A stretch of DNA of 64,000 nucleotides from Callorhinus ursinus (GCF_003265705.1 NW_020312785.1:136420899-136484898); one strand, 5' to 3'. Positions 23,263-36,509 are shown, numbered from the stretch's first letter. Made by a program: numbers and translations. The notes: generated from the letters alone by a model not told the origin.

Positions 23263-23454
23263 TTTTTTTCTTAAGATTTTATTTATTTATTTGAGAGAGA
23301 GAGCGAGCGAGATCATGAGCAAGGTGAGGGAAAGGTAGAGGGAGAAGCAGATTCCCCACTGAGCAGCGGGCCCAATGCAGGACTTGATCCCAGGACTCTG
23401 GGATCATGACCCAAGCTGAAGGCAGATGCCTAGCAGACTGAGACACCCAGGCGC
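23263..23454 (-). mobile_element. SINEC element
   Basis: Reverse SINEC from TTAAGATTTTATTTATTT to CACCCAGGCGCC. Near-matching flanks CCATTTTCT (23254-23262) and CCACTTTCT (23455-23463) are the likely target-site duplication. Confidence 0.93.
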
Positions 23455-23463
23455 CCACTTTCT

Positions 23464-24193
23464 AACCATTTTCATCTGCAAATCCTTAATATATCATAAA
23501 CATTTCCCACTAACTTTATACCAATACCCTCTCTTAAAGCACACACGCAAACATGCGCCACAGTGTGCAAAGGGAAAAGAATGGTTTTCCCCAGAAAGGC
23601 AGTCTCTAGCCTGCTTCTAATCATACCTGCATGAACCTGTGATTATACCTGCAAATGCCAGATCTTTGAAAAACAGTGCAAGAAAATGCAGGTATTTCCA
23701 TTTCCTGCAAGGAGAGGAAAAGAAAACTTGACATTTTTAGGTTTGCCTTGTCTCTCAACATTTTCAACCCCCAAATCTCTAACAGTTAATCCAACCACTC
23801 CAGAATTTCTGGCCATGCTCTGGCCCAGCCTCCCTCTAGATCAAGCTTCCAGGTCTCATGCACTTGGTCCCTTACCACACTCCACCCTTCTCCCCACCCC
23901 CTCACATCGCCAGCTCTCACCATCTTCCAGATCCACCCAAAAGTAGGGATGTGCAACTTCAAAACCTTCCACACATCGGCCCTCCTTTAGCTACCCTCTA
24001 TATCCTTTGTTTGCGAGCTTGCCATTCAAGGACCAAGACTCCTTTTGGATGCTTTCTTCTGAAAACATGAAGATTCTCTCTACTGACCAAGCCCAATTCT
24101 CACCTTTTCTCATGCTGTGAAACTAAAGAATTTTAGAAAAGGAAAAAAACCCTCGGTCTAGTCTTCTCTTTTTACAGATCTAAAAACAGCCTT
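23464..24193. other. Intronic stretch without gene
   Basis: Pyrimidine-rich around 23760-24010; possibly a diverged L2 but not firm. No exon signs. Confidence 0.4.
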
Positions 24194-24212
24194 AAAAAGA
24201 TAACATTACAAG

Positions 24213-24418
24213 GGACACCTGGGTGGCTCAGTCAGTTAAGCGTCTGCCTTCGGCTTAGATCATGATCCCAGGGTCCTGGGATCGAGCCCCACATCGGGCT
24301 CCCTGCTTGGCGGGAAGCCTGCTTCTTCCTCTGCCTGCCGCTCCCCATGCTTGTGCTCTCTCTCTCTCTCTCTCTCTCACTCTCTCTCTGTCAATAAATA
24401 AATAAAATCTTAAAAAAA
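24213..24418 (+). mobile_element. SINEC with perfect 19-bp target-site duplication
   Basis: Full-length SINEC with an expanded (CT)n block (24353-24387). AAAAAGATAACATTACAAG occurs at 24194-24212 and 24419-24437 without mismatch, so a young insertion. Confidence 0.97.
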
Positions 24419-24811
24419 AAAAAGATAACATTACAAGCGTCATTCAAAATTCAACTAAAAAAGGCTGATTCAAGGCTCAGCCTCTCCAGGTGGCCTTTCT
24501 CAATTACATGAGGTTCTAGTTAATTTAAATAGTGCTTCACACAAAGTTTGATGTTAATATATTTGATAGCAGAAAAGCAGATCTCCATTACACATTTCTA
24601 CTTATCTAACACTTCAACCCACTCACCTATCATCATAAAAATACATGCACAATACTCCTTTGAAAGCAGGATAATTGTGTACTATATTCTCTTGGAATTA
24701 CAGATCCTCAAAGAGATAATTTTATTTTATATATGTTGTTTGCAAATAACAAGAAACCAAAACTTTTTAATGCCAAATTTCCATTTTAATTAAAAAAAAA
24801 AAAAACTTTCT

Positions 24812-25009
24812 GGGGGCACCTGGGTGGCTCAGTCATTAATCTGCCTTTGGCTCAGGTCATGATCCCAGGGTCCTGGTATCGAGCCCCACATTGGGCTCCC
24901 TGCTCGGTGGGAAGCCTGCTTCTCCCTCCCCCACTCCCCCTGCTTGTGTTCCCTCTCTCGCTGTGTCTCTCTCTGTCAAATAAATAAATAAAATCTTTTA
25001 AAAAAAAAA
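24812..25009 (+). mobile_element. SINEC element
   Basis: GGGGGCACCTGGGTGGCTCAG head, ATCGAGCCCCACATTGGGCT core, CT-rich region and AAATAAATAAATAAAATC tail. Confidence 0.95.
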
Positions 25010-25139
25010 TTTTTTTTAAATTCTGAACAAGGACTAAAAAGTTTCCTTAACTTAATTAGTCATATACCAAAAACATAGAACACCCACGATACTAATGTAC
25101 AGATGTTTAGCTTCATTGCTTTTAGTTTTAGTTTTAGAA

Positions 25140-26880
25140 ATAAGAATTCCAATATCATCACTGTTTAACATAGTACTGGAGGCACTAGCCAACAGAACAG
25201 GACAAGAAAAAAAAAAAAAGAAGAGGTAGGAGGACAGGAAAAGAAGGAATAAAATGTAACTAGCTACAGATGTGATTTTACAAAAGAGAAGATCAGAAAA
25301 CTCCAGCAAAGTTGTTAGATGAACTTAGAGACGTCTATATCAATAATAACTAGGAAATATAGTAGAAAATAAGACATTCACAATAGCAATAAAAACTATA
25401 ATGTACAGATATTAATCCAATAAGGAATACATAAGAAAAGAAACACATATGAAAAAAATCAGTGAAGAATTGGGAAAAAAGAGATAACACATACCAGGCT
25501 AATGAATAAGACAACTTAATATTGTAAAGATGTCTGTTCTCCCAAATTATTACATAATTAGTCTAATAAAAATCCCAGTAGAATTTTTTGAGCGAATCAA
25601 TTAAGTTTATTCTAATATATAAATGGAAGAAAAAAGGTTTGTGAGGGGCCAAGTTAATTCTGAAAAAGGAGAATCATCCTACCAGATACAAATATTGAAC
25701 AACAAAGCCACAATGATTAATGATTATAAGGCATTCGGGCAGGAAGAAGCAACTAGACTAAAAGCTGGAAAGGAGGGCATATATAAAAAAAATATGAAAG
25801 TCAGCATATTACAGAAGCAGCACAATAAACCAGTAAAGGGAATAAATGATAAGGGGAAAGCAAACATAGCCAACTCTGTAACTTCATGGCATATACAAAG
25901 GTAAAAATCTAAATGCAAAAAGTAGAACTACAAAATTAGCAGAGGGAAATGTAGGAGAGTATCTATGTAACTCTGAATGTACAAAAGCTTTTCTTATAAG
26001 ACCAAAAGTACATATTACAAGTTGAACATTTGATGGATTTGACTACATTATAAGGGTTTCTCTTTGACAAGGCCATTTTAGACAAAACTAACAAATGTGT
26101 GGGGATTGGAAGAAGACAGATTACTATCTAGAATATAAAAGGAGTTCCTACAAATAAAAACCAGAAAACACTCTAAAAAATGGAGAAAGGATAAGAATAG
26201 GCAATATACAGAAGAAAAAAAAAGATGAAAGGCTAACAAGTATATCCAGGTAATCAGAGAAATACAAATTAAAATAACTAGATTTTATCCCCACCAGATT
26301 TACCAAAATTCAAGAGTAAAACCCCACCAAGGAATGGTAAGGATATAAAGATACTGGAACCTCTTGCATTCTAACGGGAGAGCAGACTGGTACAGCCATT
26401 TTGGTAGCAATATAAAAGAACTTAATGAAAATATATGCACGTTCCTATGATCCTGAAGCTTTCTGCTGGGCAAGTACGCAACAAACATGCTCACACTCAC
26501 ATGTATACACAAGGATATATTCAAGGATGTTCAGTGTTCATGACGGTGGGGAGTTTGAGGCAATGTAGGTGTCCATTAGTAAGAGTTCATATAAATTAAA
26601 TGTGGACTGTACATACAACAAATATACATGCCTTGGTTAGAAGTGATGACATGGAGATATGTACAGCAACATCGATAAAACCTACTGCTAAGTCAGAAAA
26701 GTTTAAAAAGGACAAGATCTGCAGGATGACACAACTGATACAGATTTTAAACACATATAAAGGCAAACAAAGACCCATGCAGACCCAAGGAATTGATGCT
26801 AACAAAGATGAGGGGGATGGGAGCAGGGGGGAAAAGGAAGAAAAACAATTATAAGAGTTCTTAAAAAGTTGTTTGTTTGT
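25140..26880 (+). mobile_element. Old LINE-1 ORF2-3' UTR fragment
   Basis: About 1.7 kb of strongly mutated L1. Landmarks: CATCACTGTTTAACATAGTACTGGAGG (RT region) near 25156, AAAAATCCCAGTAG near 25569, and the late-ORF2 GTCCATTAGTAAGAG region near 26571. The track ends in a T-rich/A-rich junction near 26880. The longest open frame is under 100 codons. Old L1M-type by divergence (inference). Confidence 0.8.
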
Positions 26881-27034
26881 TTTTTTTTAAATAAAAGGCC
26901 TTGTTTGGACTGATAAGTCTGCCATAATCCAATAATGCTGGCAATAATTTTAACTGTAAGTGTATTTATAGTATCATTTAAATGTGAACTATGTGCCATA
27001 AACTGTCTTAATATATACACCCTTTAAATCATTT
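26881..27034. other. Short unassigned stretch
   Basis: AT-rich, no feature recognised. Confidence 0.3.
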
Positions 27035-27225
27035 AACCCTGTTTATAACCTCACAAGGCAGGTACTATCATTTCCATTTCACAGATGAGGAAAATGAGGC
27101 ACAGAGAATCATATCTTTCCCCAGGTCACGCAGCTAATAAATCTAATAAATCGTGGGGCAGGGATTCAAATCCAGGCCAGCTGGTCCCCAAGGCCATGTT
27201 CTTGGCCATGACGCTGCACAGAGTC
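27035..27225 (-). mobile_element. MIR SINE
   Basis: Reverse MIR: TTCACAGATGAGGAAAATGAGG (27080), CAGCTAATAAATC and GGGATTCAAATCCAGG in the expected order. Confidence 0.85.
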
Positions 27226-27890
27226 CCTAGAGGTGATTCACCTGTCCTCTTCAACTGAGGTCCAAAACAGAACAACTCTTTACAGAACACCTTGATGCTC
27301 AGTCAGCATTTTGGGGAAAAAAAGACTTAATTTCAAAGCCTCGTAGCACATACCAATTCTCAAATACTTGAACAATAAGCTCATTAAGCCTAAACTACAT
27401 GAAGCTAAGACGTCAAATTTTTTAAATGTTTAGTTACCCGTAATAAGGCCAATGTTTGATGGATAATACATCTACAGATGTCAAAGATAGGATGCAGTCC
27501 CCAACTCTCACAGCACTGAATGTGTTTTACCCACATGTCTCCCTCCATGTTCTACTGTCTCCCCTAGCCTGTGACAGCCCCCAGGCCAGGGCCTGTGACT
27601 AACAGCCACTGTGTACTCCATGAAAGTTGATACAGGGTCTCACCTTGCAAATGCTAGGTACACAATAAAGACACAGAGCAATGAATCCCCCCAACCTCAC
27701 CTTCAACAACTGGTTAAACCACTGATCCTTCCCTGAAAATCTAATTTTAAAAACACCAACAATGATTCACTGGTATCTCCTCTCCTTTTCCACGAGGGAG
27801 TCCGGAAAAGATACACCACACACAATTACACATAAACACAGAATGTCCCAAAACGAAACCTGGTACATTATCAACCAACACACATTATTG
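27226..27890. other. Intronic stretch without gene
   Basis: A segment at 27545-27680 (CCAGGCCAGGGCCTGTGAC) may be a diverged L2; nothing else recognised. Confidence 0.35.
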
Positions 27891-27894
27891 GGAG

Positions 27895-28345
27895 AAGTCC
27901 TTAAGTATTTCTTGAGCATCTACTGTGTGCCAGGCACCGTTCTAGGCAATAGAGATATAACGCGGAACAAAAAAACAAATACCCCTGCCTTCAAGGAAGT
28001 GGCATTCTGGTGAGGCAAAGAGACCAAAATAAATAAATCGGGAAAATAAAAACTGTTTTAGATAATGTATATGATCATATAAAGCAGGAATAATATATAT
28101 TAATAGAAGGCAGACAACAAGAAAGATGGAAAGGCTTTCCAGTTTTGCATAAGTGGGGAGAGAAAGGCTCATGAGAGGGTGACATTGGATTTAAAGACCT
28201 GAATGAAGCCAAGGAATGAGCTATGCTGACATCTGGGAACAGCATTCTAGGTAGTAACTCAACAGGTGCAAGGGCCCTGGGGTAGAAGTCTATCTGGCAT
28301 GTTTGAGCAAAGAGGACAGCATGGCCAAACGAGCAAGGCATTAAA
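27895..28345 (+). mobile_element. Ancient LINE-type repeat (L2/CR1 class)
   Basis: Begins GAGCATCTACTGTGTGCCAGG and continues through CTGCCTTCAAGGAAGTGGC, GGTGACATTGGATTTAAAG and AGCATTCTAGG to GTGCAAGGGCCCTGGGG, the order of a widespread ancient mammalian repeat. Class assignment is from memory. Confidence 0.6.
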
Positions 28346-29639
28346 GCAGTAGGAATTGAGGTCAGAGAGGTAATGAACTGGAAAGATGAGCTTCTGAATT
28401 AGAAATTACAGACAACTGCTGGGCAAGCCAGAGTACCTGGCATCACCTGGGGCTCATTCAGACACTCAGAATGATGAGCCAATTTGAACAATGGGTTCCA
28501 ATAAGCTTCCTTCCTCCAGGCCATGTTCAGGTATTAAATTGTTATTTGCATACAATTTACATATGTCTACACAACATATATCATCTCTATTGGATAATTT
28601 TCATGGTACATTTGTATTACTACTGCCCTAAAGATGAGCATTTCGTGATTTATTCTATTCTCTTTTTCTTCTCACGTCTCCATATAATCGACCTAGAAGA
28701 TATTTTATGCCAGAAATGAATCACAGAACAAAAGGAGACTACATGCCAAGGAATTCTATAAATGATCACTTCATAACAGGGGGAAAAAGGGGCTCTTATT
28801 TTATGTTTAAACTTTGTCACCTACTAGTGGGTCAAACCAGTCATGGGGATGAAACGTCCAACGCAATTCTAAGAACATTTCGAGAAGCAAATTTGATTTT
28901 CTTACAATCAATAACTAATCTCTGACAGAAGTGCTCCTATCTATTTAGAAGAGATCATTATCTCCTTCCCAAATGCTCGGGCACAGAAACTTGAAGCTCA
29001 AAACTGCTCCTACTTGTGTCTCAAAATGCTTCACACTAAAAAAATTAAACCTCGTCAACATGCCTCAGGTGCATGCAGAATCCTACAGGATCTGTGCAAT
29101 AAATCCCACTAATTACTTCTTCCAAGCTTGGTATTACTGGTGAGGTTAAGACGGCAATGCAAGATTAGCTAATAACTCAGGGAATCAGTAAACAGCCCCC
29201 TCCTAACCCACGGCAGGGGGGGTGGGGGGGCGGTGACAGCCACAGGAGGCTGCAGAAACCTTATAAAGACTATGTATCAGTTAGAAGTTTCCCGAAAATC
29301 CTTATTTGGCCAGAATCTTAGAAGCGATTAGTTTTTGCCTTCCTCTTTTCTGCTGCACTTTTTATATGTATGTAACACACACATAGGTATATCATACACC
29401 TGCATAACCCCTTCTTAATCCTCCCTAAGGCACTTCTTGCCAAAGCGGAAATAAACCACAGGTTCACAAGCTTACGCTAACATGACGCTAGGCTTATAAC
29501 ACAAAGGAATTTAGATTTTGTGTTTTGGATTTTTAAGAATCCAGACAAAAGACTTAACAAGTATACAGAAACAACAACAACAACAACAATTTTTTTTTCT
29601 TACAATTAATTTCTGGATCACAAAGGAAAGAACCTGATT
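28346..29639. other. Intronic stretch without gene
   Basis: No clear element. A G-rich tract lies at 29216-29232 and a (CAA)n repeat at 29569-29589. Confidence 0.4.
29569..29589. repeat. (CAA)n microsatellite followed by T tract
   Basis: Seven ACAACA-type units followed by T9. It reads TTG in gene sense. Confidence 0.95.
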
Positions 29640-30025
29640 CACTCTGTTAAAAAAAAGATAAAGCAAGCCCAAGTTGGCATCATTTGCCCCCCAAGACAGC
29701 AAACCAAGACATAATTACAGTTTGAACCTATCCTGGGAATGTGACCTTTTCAAAGTCAATCCAAAATTTCCTGATAGGCTTGAGTGAGGTAATCTGTATA
29801 ATAAAAACCCTGCCTGGCCTAAAACAGTACTTTTCTTTCTTTTGCTAAGAACTCTTTGCTCCACCCTCCTTTCTGTAAAAACCTTCCAATTTGTCCAATT
29901 CCTTGGAGCTCCCCTCTCTTGTTCTCCGGATGGGATGCGGCCTGGTTCATAAACCTCTTAATAAAGCCAATTAGATCTTCAAATTAACAGGTTGAATTTT
30001 TTTTTAACTCCCAGATGTCTCCATT
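29640..30025 (+). mobile_element. Probable degenerate solo LTR
   Basis: AATAAAAACCCTGCCTGGCC (29801), a pyrimidine-rich stretch and CATAAACCTCTTAATAAAGCC with AATAAA at 29960-29965 look like the R-U5 end of an old retroviral LTR. Borders are unclear and no TG/CA ends could be fixed. Confidence 0.45.
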
Positions 30026-30736
30026 TTTACCAAAGAATTTACAACAGAGAATCATTAGAAGTATAACTGGTTTAAGGACTAAGCCCCTTGTCATTCCAAT
30101 CACTGAATTTTACATAACCTGGACCATCAAATGAATATCTGGCAAAGCTGGAAAGCCCACTGGACTTCCACTGGTGTCAATAATTTCCATGGACAGAGTC
30201 ATTAGAGGCAACCCAAAGAGGTTTATATCATATTATAGGGGAGGATATTGGTACCACCCAATCTCAGGGTATCAGGTAGCAAAGTTAGAAAAGCTGTAGA
30301 TGCTCTCAATGTCCCAATTTAACCAACTAATTAGATTTCCCACTGTTTTTCATCACTTCCATAAAAACTACTGACATGCACACAGGGTACTGATGATTGC
30401 TCATGGCTTGTAGTCTCCCTTGGGTTATGCCTGCACACTTGCACTCCCACCACCTGAGCTGGGTATCTTCAAAGGGCCAACTGTATTCAGTCCCGACTCT
30501 GCTTATGCTAGTGTACTTACTATTTTAACTGCATAATTTAAATAATAAACTGATAAAATATAAACATGAAAAATGACTGTCTTTATGAAACTAAGCTGCA
30601 TGACCTGAAAAACATCAATACAAAAGCATTGCTCAAACTGCTGTTGAATTAGGTGTGGGCAGGATAACTATAAAAGACTAGAAACCGTTTATAAAAACCT
30701 AGGATTCCATAATGAGCTTGTCGTGTTCTTTAAAGA
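30026..30736. other. Intronic stretch without gene
   Basis: AT-rich, no element or exon recognised. Confidence 0.4.
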
Positions 30737-31326
30737 AACCCAAACAGATACAACTCAACACCCAAAAAATAATCCAATTAAAAATGGGCAGAAGACGTGA
30801 ACACACATTTCTCCAAAGACATCCAGATGGCCAACAGACACACAAAAAGATGCTCAACATCACTCATCACCAGGGAGATGCAAATCAAAACTATAATGAG
30901 ACATCACCTCACACCTGTCAGAATGGCTAAAATCAACAGCACAAGAAACAACAGGTGTTGGTGAGGCTGTGGAGAAAGGGGAACCCTCGTGCACTGTGGG
31001 TGGGAATGCAAACTGGTGCAACCACCGTGGAAAACAGTATGGAGGTTCCTCAAAAAGTTAAAGATAGAATTTGATCCATATGATCCAGTAATTCCAATAC
31101 TGGGTATTCACCCAAAGAATATAAAAACACTAATTTGAAAAGCTATTTGCACCCCTATGTTTATTGCAGCATTATTACAATAGCCATAATATGAAAGTAG
31201 CCCAAGTGTCCATCGATAGATGAATGGATAAAGATGTGGTATATGTATACAATGGAATATTAGGCAGCCATTAAAAAAAGAATGAAGTCTTGCCATGGAC
31301 AAGACGGATGGAACTAGAGAGTAGAA

Positions 31327-31792
31327 TGTCATATGGATTCAGGACAGGCACTCCCAGAATGTGTCACTTCAGCACGTGGATTCTCTTGAGCTGAAGGCAT
31401 TTGACACCCTGTGGGCTCAAGAAACTTTTGTCCTCCCTCAATCACAAAGAAGAATCTAAATGAGGGGTCTTTCCCAGAATACAGTTTATTAACAGACATA
31501 AATTTTAACTGAGTGACCCAACCATATGGCAGGGCAAACATCTAATTACCGAACATCTGTTCTGCTTATCGCGCTGTGAAGTGCATTCCTTTCCTCTGAA
31601 GTTCCAGATGCCTCCCCCTTTCTCCTTAACTCAGAATGACATATATACCTCATTTCACTTGTCTTTGGAATTTCCACATCCGTGTGGATTCCCCCATATG
31701 GACGCCTATTAAATTAGATTTTCTCACGTCAATTTGATTCTTAGACCAGCTAGAAGAACTTTGAAGGGGACAGGAGTCCTTGCTCCCTGACA
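31327..31792 (-). mobile_element. Solo LTR inserted into LINE-1
   Basis: A 466-bp block breaking an L1. On the minus strand it starts TGTCAGGGAGC and ends CCATATGACA, giving canonical TG...CA ends with short inverted repeats (TGTCA/TGACA). A TATATAT motif (31640-31647) and AATAAA (31485-31490) lie in the order expected of U3-R-U5 on that strand. No coding sequence adjoins. The flanks do not show a clean 4-6 bp duplication, perhaps through mutation. Same orientation as OSBPL10. Confidence 0.8.
31485..31490 (-). terminator. LTR polyadenylation signal in gene sense
   Basis: AATAAA on the minus strand within the LTR (GTTAATAAACTG), followed by a T/G-rich segment. It is in the transcript orientation of OSBPL10. 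Confidence 0.6.
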
Positions 31793-31900
31793 ATGTTAAG
31801 TGGAAAAAGTCAGCCAGAGAAAGACAAATACCATATGATTTCACTCAAATGTGTCATTTAAGAAACAAACGAACAAGGGGAAAAAAGGAGAAAAACCCAA

Positions 31901-34214
31901 ACAAGAGTTTATAGATAATCTATTAGAAATACGCTTTCTACAAGAGAGATGATGTACAGTTTCTACCACTAAACCCATGCTTGATGAAAGGGACCTGAAA
32001 CTACATTTGAAGATTGGTGAGTGAGGATTTTAAGTTAAAATGGTTTAAGGTTTGCACACATCACATTTGTTATTCTTTCCTTTAGCCAACTGTTTTTGAT
32101 TAAAGGACAGTGTCTCCAAATCACCAGCTAAGAAGACGTCTCCTGGAGTCTCAGCCCCAGGATGACAGAACACTGGAGTGGCCTGTCCCCCAACGTGTAA
32201 ACCGCAAAAAGGCAGACTGCAGAAATTCACTGGCACAAGTACCAGCTGAGTCAGTAACTCCTGGGTTCATTACAGAAGTGGTATTGGTTACCTGGTGTCT
32301 GGGCACGTCAGCTCTATGATACTACTCTGGGCACAGGAAGGAAGATGGCTTTAGATCCTCAGCAGTCTTTAGATGCCTCAAAAACACAACAGCTCCTGCT
32401 AGGACTCAAAATGCTTCTGAGCCAGTATGTGACTGTCATAACCAAACTCTAGAAGACATGAAGGAGAATATTAAACTCATCCCTTCCTGCATGAGAGGTT
32501 TTCCCTCATTTCTCCCCATCGCTAGAGATTCTACCACCTGCTGAAGAGTCCAAATTATTCGTTTTTTTTTTTTAAGGGTTTGGTCTTGTATGAAAATCTA
32601 ATTGGATGCCTATAACTTTAACAGACTTAGTAGGTGGCCTTAACTCCAACAGATAAACTGGACTAGTTCCATCAAAATGACTAATGGAAGAAAAACAAGA
32701 GGGTAAGGGGACCGGAAGAAATATATGACCTTATGAGGAGCCAAGCTGAGAAATTTCCCCATGACTGGATTAGGATATTCCTAAAGCTCTGAGAGAGGAA
32801 GAAGTGGGGGCCATCAAAAGAAAGATGGAAGTTTCATGTGCAAGACACGTGTCTCACACCCCCTCTGCCCACCTTTGATGTCCAGCAGTTGCTGAGGCAA
32901 CCAAGCGGTGCCCAGATGCGAGCATCAGGCGGTGGCTGTCCAATCTACCCCCTGCCTTCTGACCTGGGGCTGCTCTCTGCAAGCCAGTTTGGAAAGTCAG
33001 TTGGGATGGACTCTCAAGAGCAAGTGCAAGAGCAAACCTAGAAGTAAAAGTGAGAGTTAACAACCCCACAGGGCAGCCCTTGATCAATGGAAGTGAGAAA
33101 CCAGTGGATAATAATGCCATCTTCCGTATGCAGGGTGGAGAGTTCAGAAACACAGTCCATATGGTTCCTATAAGGATGACTAGTGGGATTCAGCTTTAAT
33201 AGCCCCCGGCAGAACTAGCATGATGGGTTTGGGCTTCCTTTGTCTCTTTCCCTTTCTCACGCTTCCTGGGCTCCCTACCCTCCACATGCCTGGGACCACA
33301 TTCCTGCTCTCAAGCCTTCACCTCTAGGCTCCACTTTCTGGGGGGACCTACCTAAAACATGGGTACACGTTGTTTTGCTGGGTGTAGAACAGTAGCCAAA
33401 ATGGTATGCTTCCTTTAATCTGTCATTCCATATCTGCCGGCTGCCTGTAACAGAGGTTTGGGGTTCTCTGAAAAGAACTAGTTTGCTTATACCTCCATTT
33501 TTTTGGTCCTCTTCTTTTCCTTCCCACCCAGATTTACTCGCTATAGGCTGAAGCTCCAGTTGGCATGATGTCAAGTTTCATTGCCTCCTCCAATCTTTCA
33601 AGAACTATATTGAGGAATACAGAGATAAGTTTCCAGACAAGGGTCCAATCTAGACACTGTAAACAGAGCAGAACTGATAAAAAAGTTCATGATTATGAGT
33701 TTCCAGGACATGTACCCAGTGCTCATGGGAGTCACATGGTTAACAGCTCCATGGTCACCGCTAGCCCTGAACTGTCAGATCTGAAACAAAGAAGGCAGCC
33801 ACAAGTACTCATGCCCTGTCTCAGCAGATAGAGGGCACACAAGGCAATGACAGGGACTCCAGGATCTGAGGCTATGGAACCAGAATGACCAGTCAGGGAG
33901 AGCAGGAAAAGATTGTTTTAACCATGAGCAATTGTGACAACACCGATGAGATTCTGTCTTAGGTTTTACACTGTACATATAAGATGCTGAACTAGGATTC
34001 CTGTCAACACCAATCACCCTCCAGCAGGCAAAAAAGGCTCCATGTGTTATCTCTGGGATCACAACCAAAATCAATAGAAAGCAGAGAAGTGCTTTGCAAG
34101 AAGCAAAAAGTGTGAGTTCAAACCATGAGCCACCATGATCTAAGTGGACTGCCTCAACCCATGTTCTTTACAACCTAGGGAGTGAGGAAGGAGACCAACA
34201 CCTCACCCAAAAAA
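31901..34214. other. Intronic stretch without gene
   Basis: No transposon recognised with confidence over 2.3 kb; composition is unremarkable and open frames are short and family-less. Confidence 0.4.
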
Positions 34215-34680
34215 AACTGAAAATAGGCAAACAAATACATGTACATGAACAACAGCAGCACTACTCACAATAGTCAAAAGGAAGAAAAAACTCAAATGTC
34301 CATCAACTGATGAATGGATAAACATTCATGTGGTTTTTCCATACAATAGACTATTATTCGGCCATAAAAAGGAATGAAGTATTCATACTCGCTCCAATGT
34401 GGCTGAACCTCAAAAACATTATGCCAGATGAAAGTCAGACACAAAAAGTCACATTGTAGGATTCCCTTTATACGGAATATCTAAAACAGAGAAAAACCAT
34501 AGAAATAAGAAGCCGACTGGTGGTTGCCAGGGACCAAGGAAATGGGTACAGAGCTTTATTTTGGGGTGATGAAAATGTCTTGGAACTAGATAGAAGTGGT
34601 AGTTGCATAACACTGTGAATATACTACATGTCACTACATTGAGCACTTTTCAATGGTTATTTTATGTTATCTGAATTTCA
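34215..34680 (+). mobile_element. Old LINE-1 3' end
   Basis: CTCAAATGTCCATCAACTGATG, GGCCATAAAAAGGAATGAAG, GGTGGTTGCCAGGGACCAAGG and CACTGTGAATATACTAC are the order of an old L1 3' end. Mutated throughout. Confidence 0.88.
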
Positions 34681-36379
34681 GCTCAGAGAGATTAATGCCT
34701 TAAGGATGAGGCAACCCTCTGTGGACAATTCTAATTGGTCTGTCTGCTTCTCTCTATGTCATCCTACCCATCCTGAAAGGGCTTCCTTTCTTTATTCCAT
34801 GTTGATGGAACATAATATTTTTTTTATAAGACTGGTCTTATTTCCCCTAATGCAGGCAGAACTATATACCCAGGGTATATCTGGATAAATACTGGGAGGC
34901 ATTCTAAACAATGGTTCCAATTTTCTTATTAAAACAGGAAGTGAGCCCCTCTACAGAAGGGTAAAAAATACTTGAGCAAACTATCCCAAACTGTTAACAG
35001 TGGAGGTTTTAGAGTGGCGATACCATGCTGTTCTTTCCTCTGTTTTCCAAATTTTCTTATTATAAAAGCAATGTAATTGCATATAAGAAAAAGTTAATCT
35101 AATGAATTATATTATTCTGGAATTTCCTTATCACACGGACTGTATTACACACACAGAGCACAACTCAGTAGGAAGCCGTTCTCTCTCAGACTTCACCCAA
35201 AGGAGGTGCAAAGCGTGAGTTTCAGTCAACACATATTAAAATTAAAAAAAAAAAAAGCAAAAGCAATGACTCCATCAAGTCCAGATTTTAAATTCTCTAC
35301 TGTTGTACACGTCCCAGAAAAATGGAGGTATAAGCGAACTAGTTCTTTTCAGAGAACCCCAAACCTCTGTTACAGGCAGCCGGCAGTCTCTTTTCGGTCC
35401 CTGGATTGCCATCATTTGGTTCCTGTGGCTCATCTGCGCGTGACTTCCTTGACTCCAAGAGGAATCCTACACAACTGAGGTCAAGGCATTGAGAAGAGGA
35501 GATATGTGCCTTGCAGAGGGCAAATCTGAAGCAACTGAACAGTGACATAATGGAGAGATGGCTATTTTTAAAATCCTACTTGGAACAATTAATCTAATCC
35601 TGGTGGCTAAATATAAACATACAACTTTCTTGACCTTCCTCAGGGCAAATCCAAAGGCTTTTCCCCAATCGCCCTTCATTATTTCTCTGCAGATTTTAAT
35701 GCTGGTGAGCACTTGCAACTTTCAAAGCTCCTGGGATGATTGACCATGCCAACTCTCCTACATCTGAGTGTACACCCTTTATCTCAATGATGTCTTCCAT
35801 TTATCCTCCACCACCCAACCGTGGGTGAACCCGGAGGTCCTGTCTTCAGTTCTATGTATGCACTTTTCTTCCACAGAGAGCTTTTGCTCACTTGCACCTT
35901 CAACGGTCAGCTTTTCTCAGAGGAATCACAAATGCTGACAGTCTGCCCTCAAAATAACTCAGATTTCCAATGATCTATAAAAATGTTTTCAGGTACAGGA
36001 TCCCCCAACCCAATGCCTCATTCTCCTTTCCTATTACATCATCTGCCCAAGCACAGGTGCTTTCTCCTACCCCAGCCTCCACGCACAAGCCATCCAAAGT
36101 TGTCCTCATTTTTTTATTCCTCACATTATGTAACCATTCCTACCTAGTTTTCCCTCCTAGGGACTGTCCATTCCTTGTTCTATTCACCATCACCACCCCA
36201 ATTTGTCTCTGTGCTGACTATGACAGAAGTCATCCAAATGAGTGGTCACAATATGGACCCCCTCTACATTGAACTAGAGGGACAAGAGTGTATTTTGAGA
36301 CAAAATAGTTCCACTCAAAAAATCAGAAATCTCTCTCAGAAAATTTAACATGGAAAATTGGTTATAGAGCAGATAGAAG
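34681..36379. other. Intronic stretch without gene
   Basis: No element identified. A12 run at 35244; a pyrimidine-rich segment at 36040-36200. Confidence 0.4.
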
Positions 36380-36509
36380 AGCAAAAAAAAAAAAAAAAAA
36401 ACCACCAGAGAAAAAAGGGTGAGGCAATCTAGCCGTCCAGGACATCAGGAAATCATGGGAAGAGCCATGGAAGAGGAATCCAGAAGCTGCAGCCAACCCG
36501 CAGGAGGGT

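Larger units (their letters stand above)
30737..31900 (+). mobile_element. LINE-1 ORF2 3' fragment split by a solo LTR
   Basis: L1 late-ORF2 sequence from ATCCAATTAAAAATGGGCAG (30771) through GGTGTTGGTGAGGCTGTGG and TACCATATGATTTCACTC (31830). The L1 match stops at 31326 and resumes at 31793, with the LTR at 31327-31792 in between. No open frame remains. Confidence 0.9.

Noticed and set aside
31327..31792. Target-site duplication for the LTR inside L1
   Set aside because: Left flank TAGAA and right flank ATGTT do not match; AATG/AATG is possible only if the TG...CA ends are abandoned.
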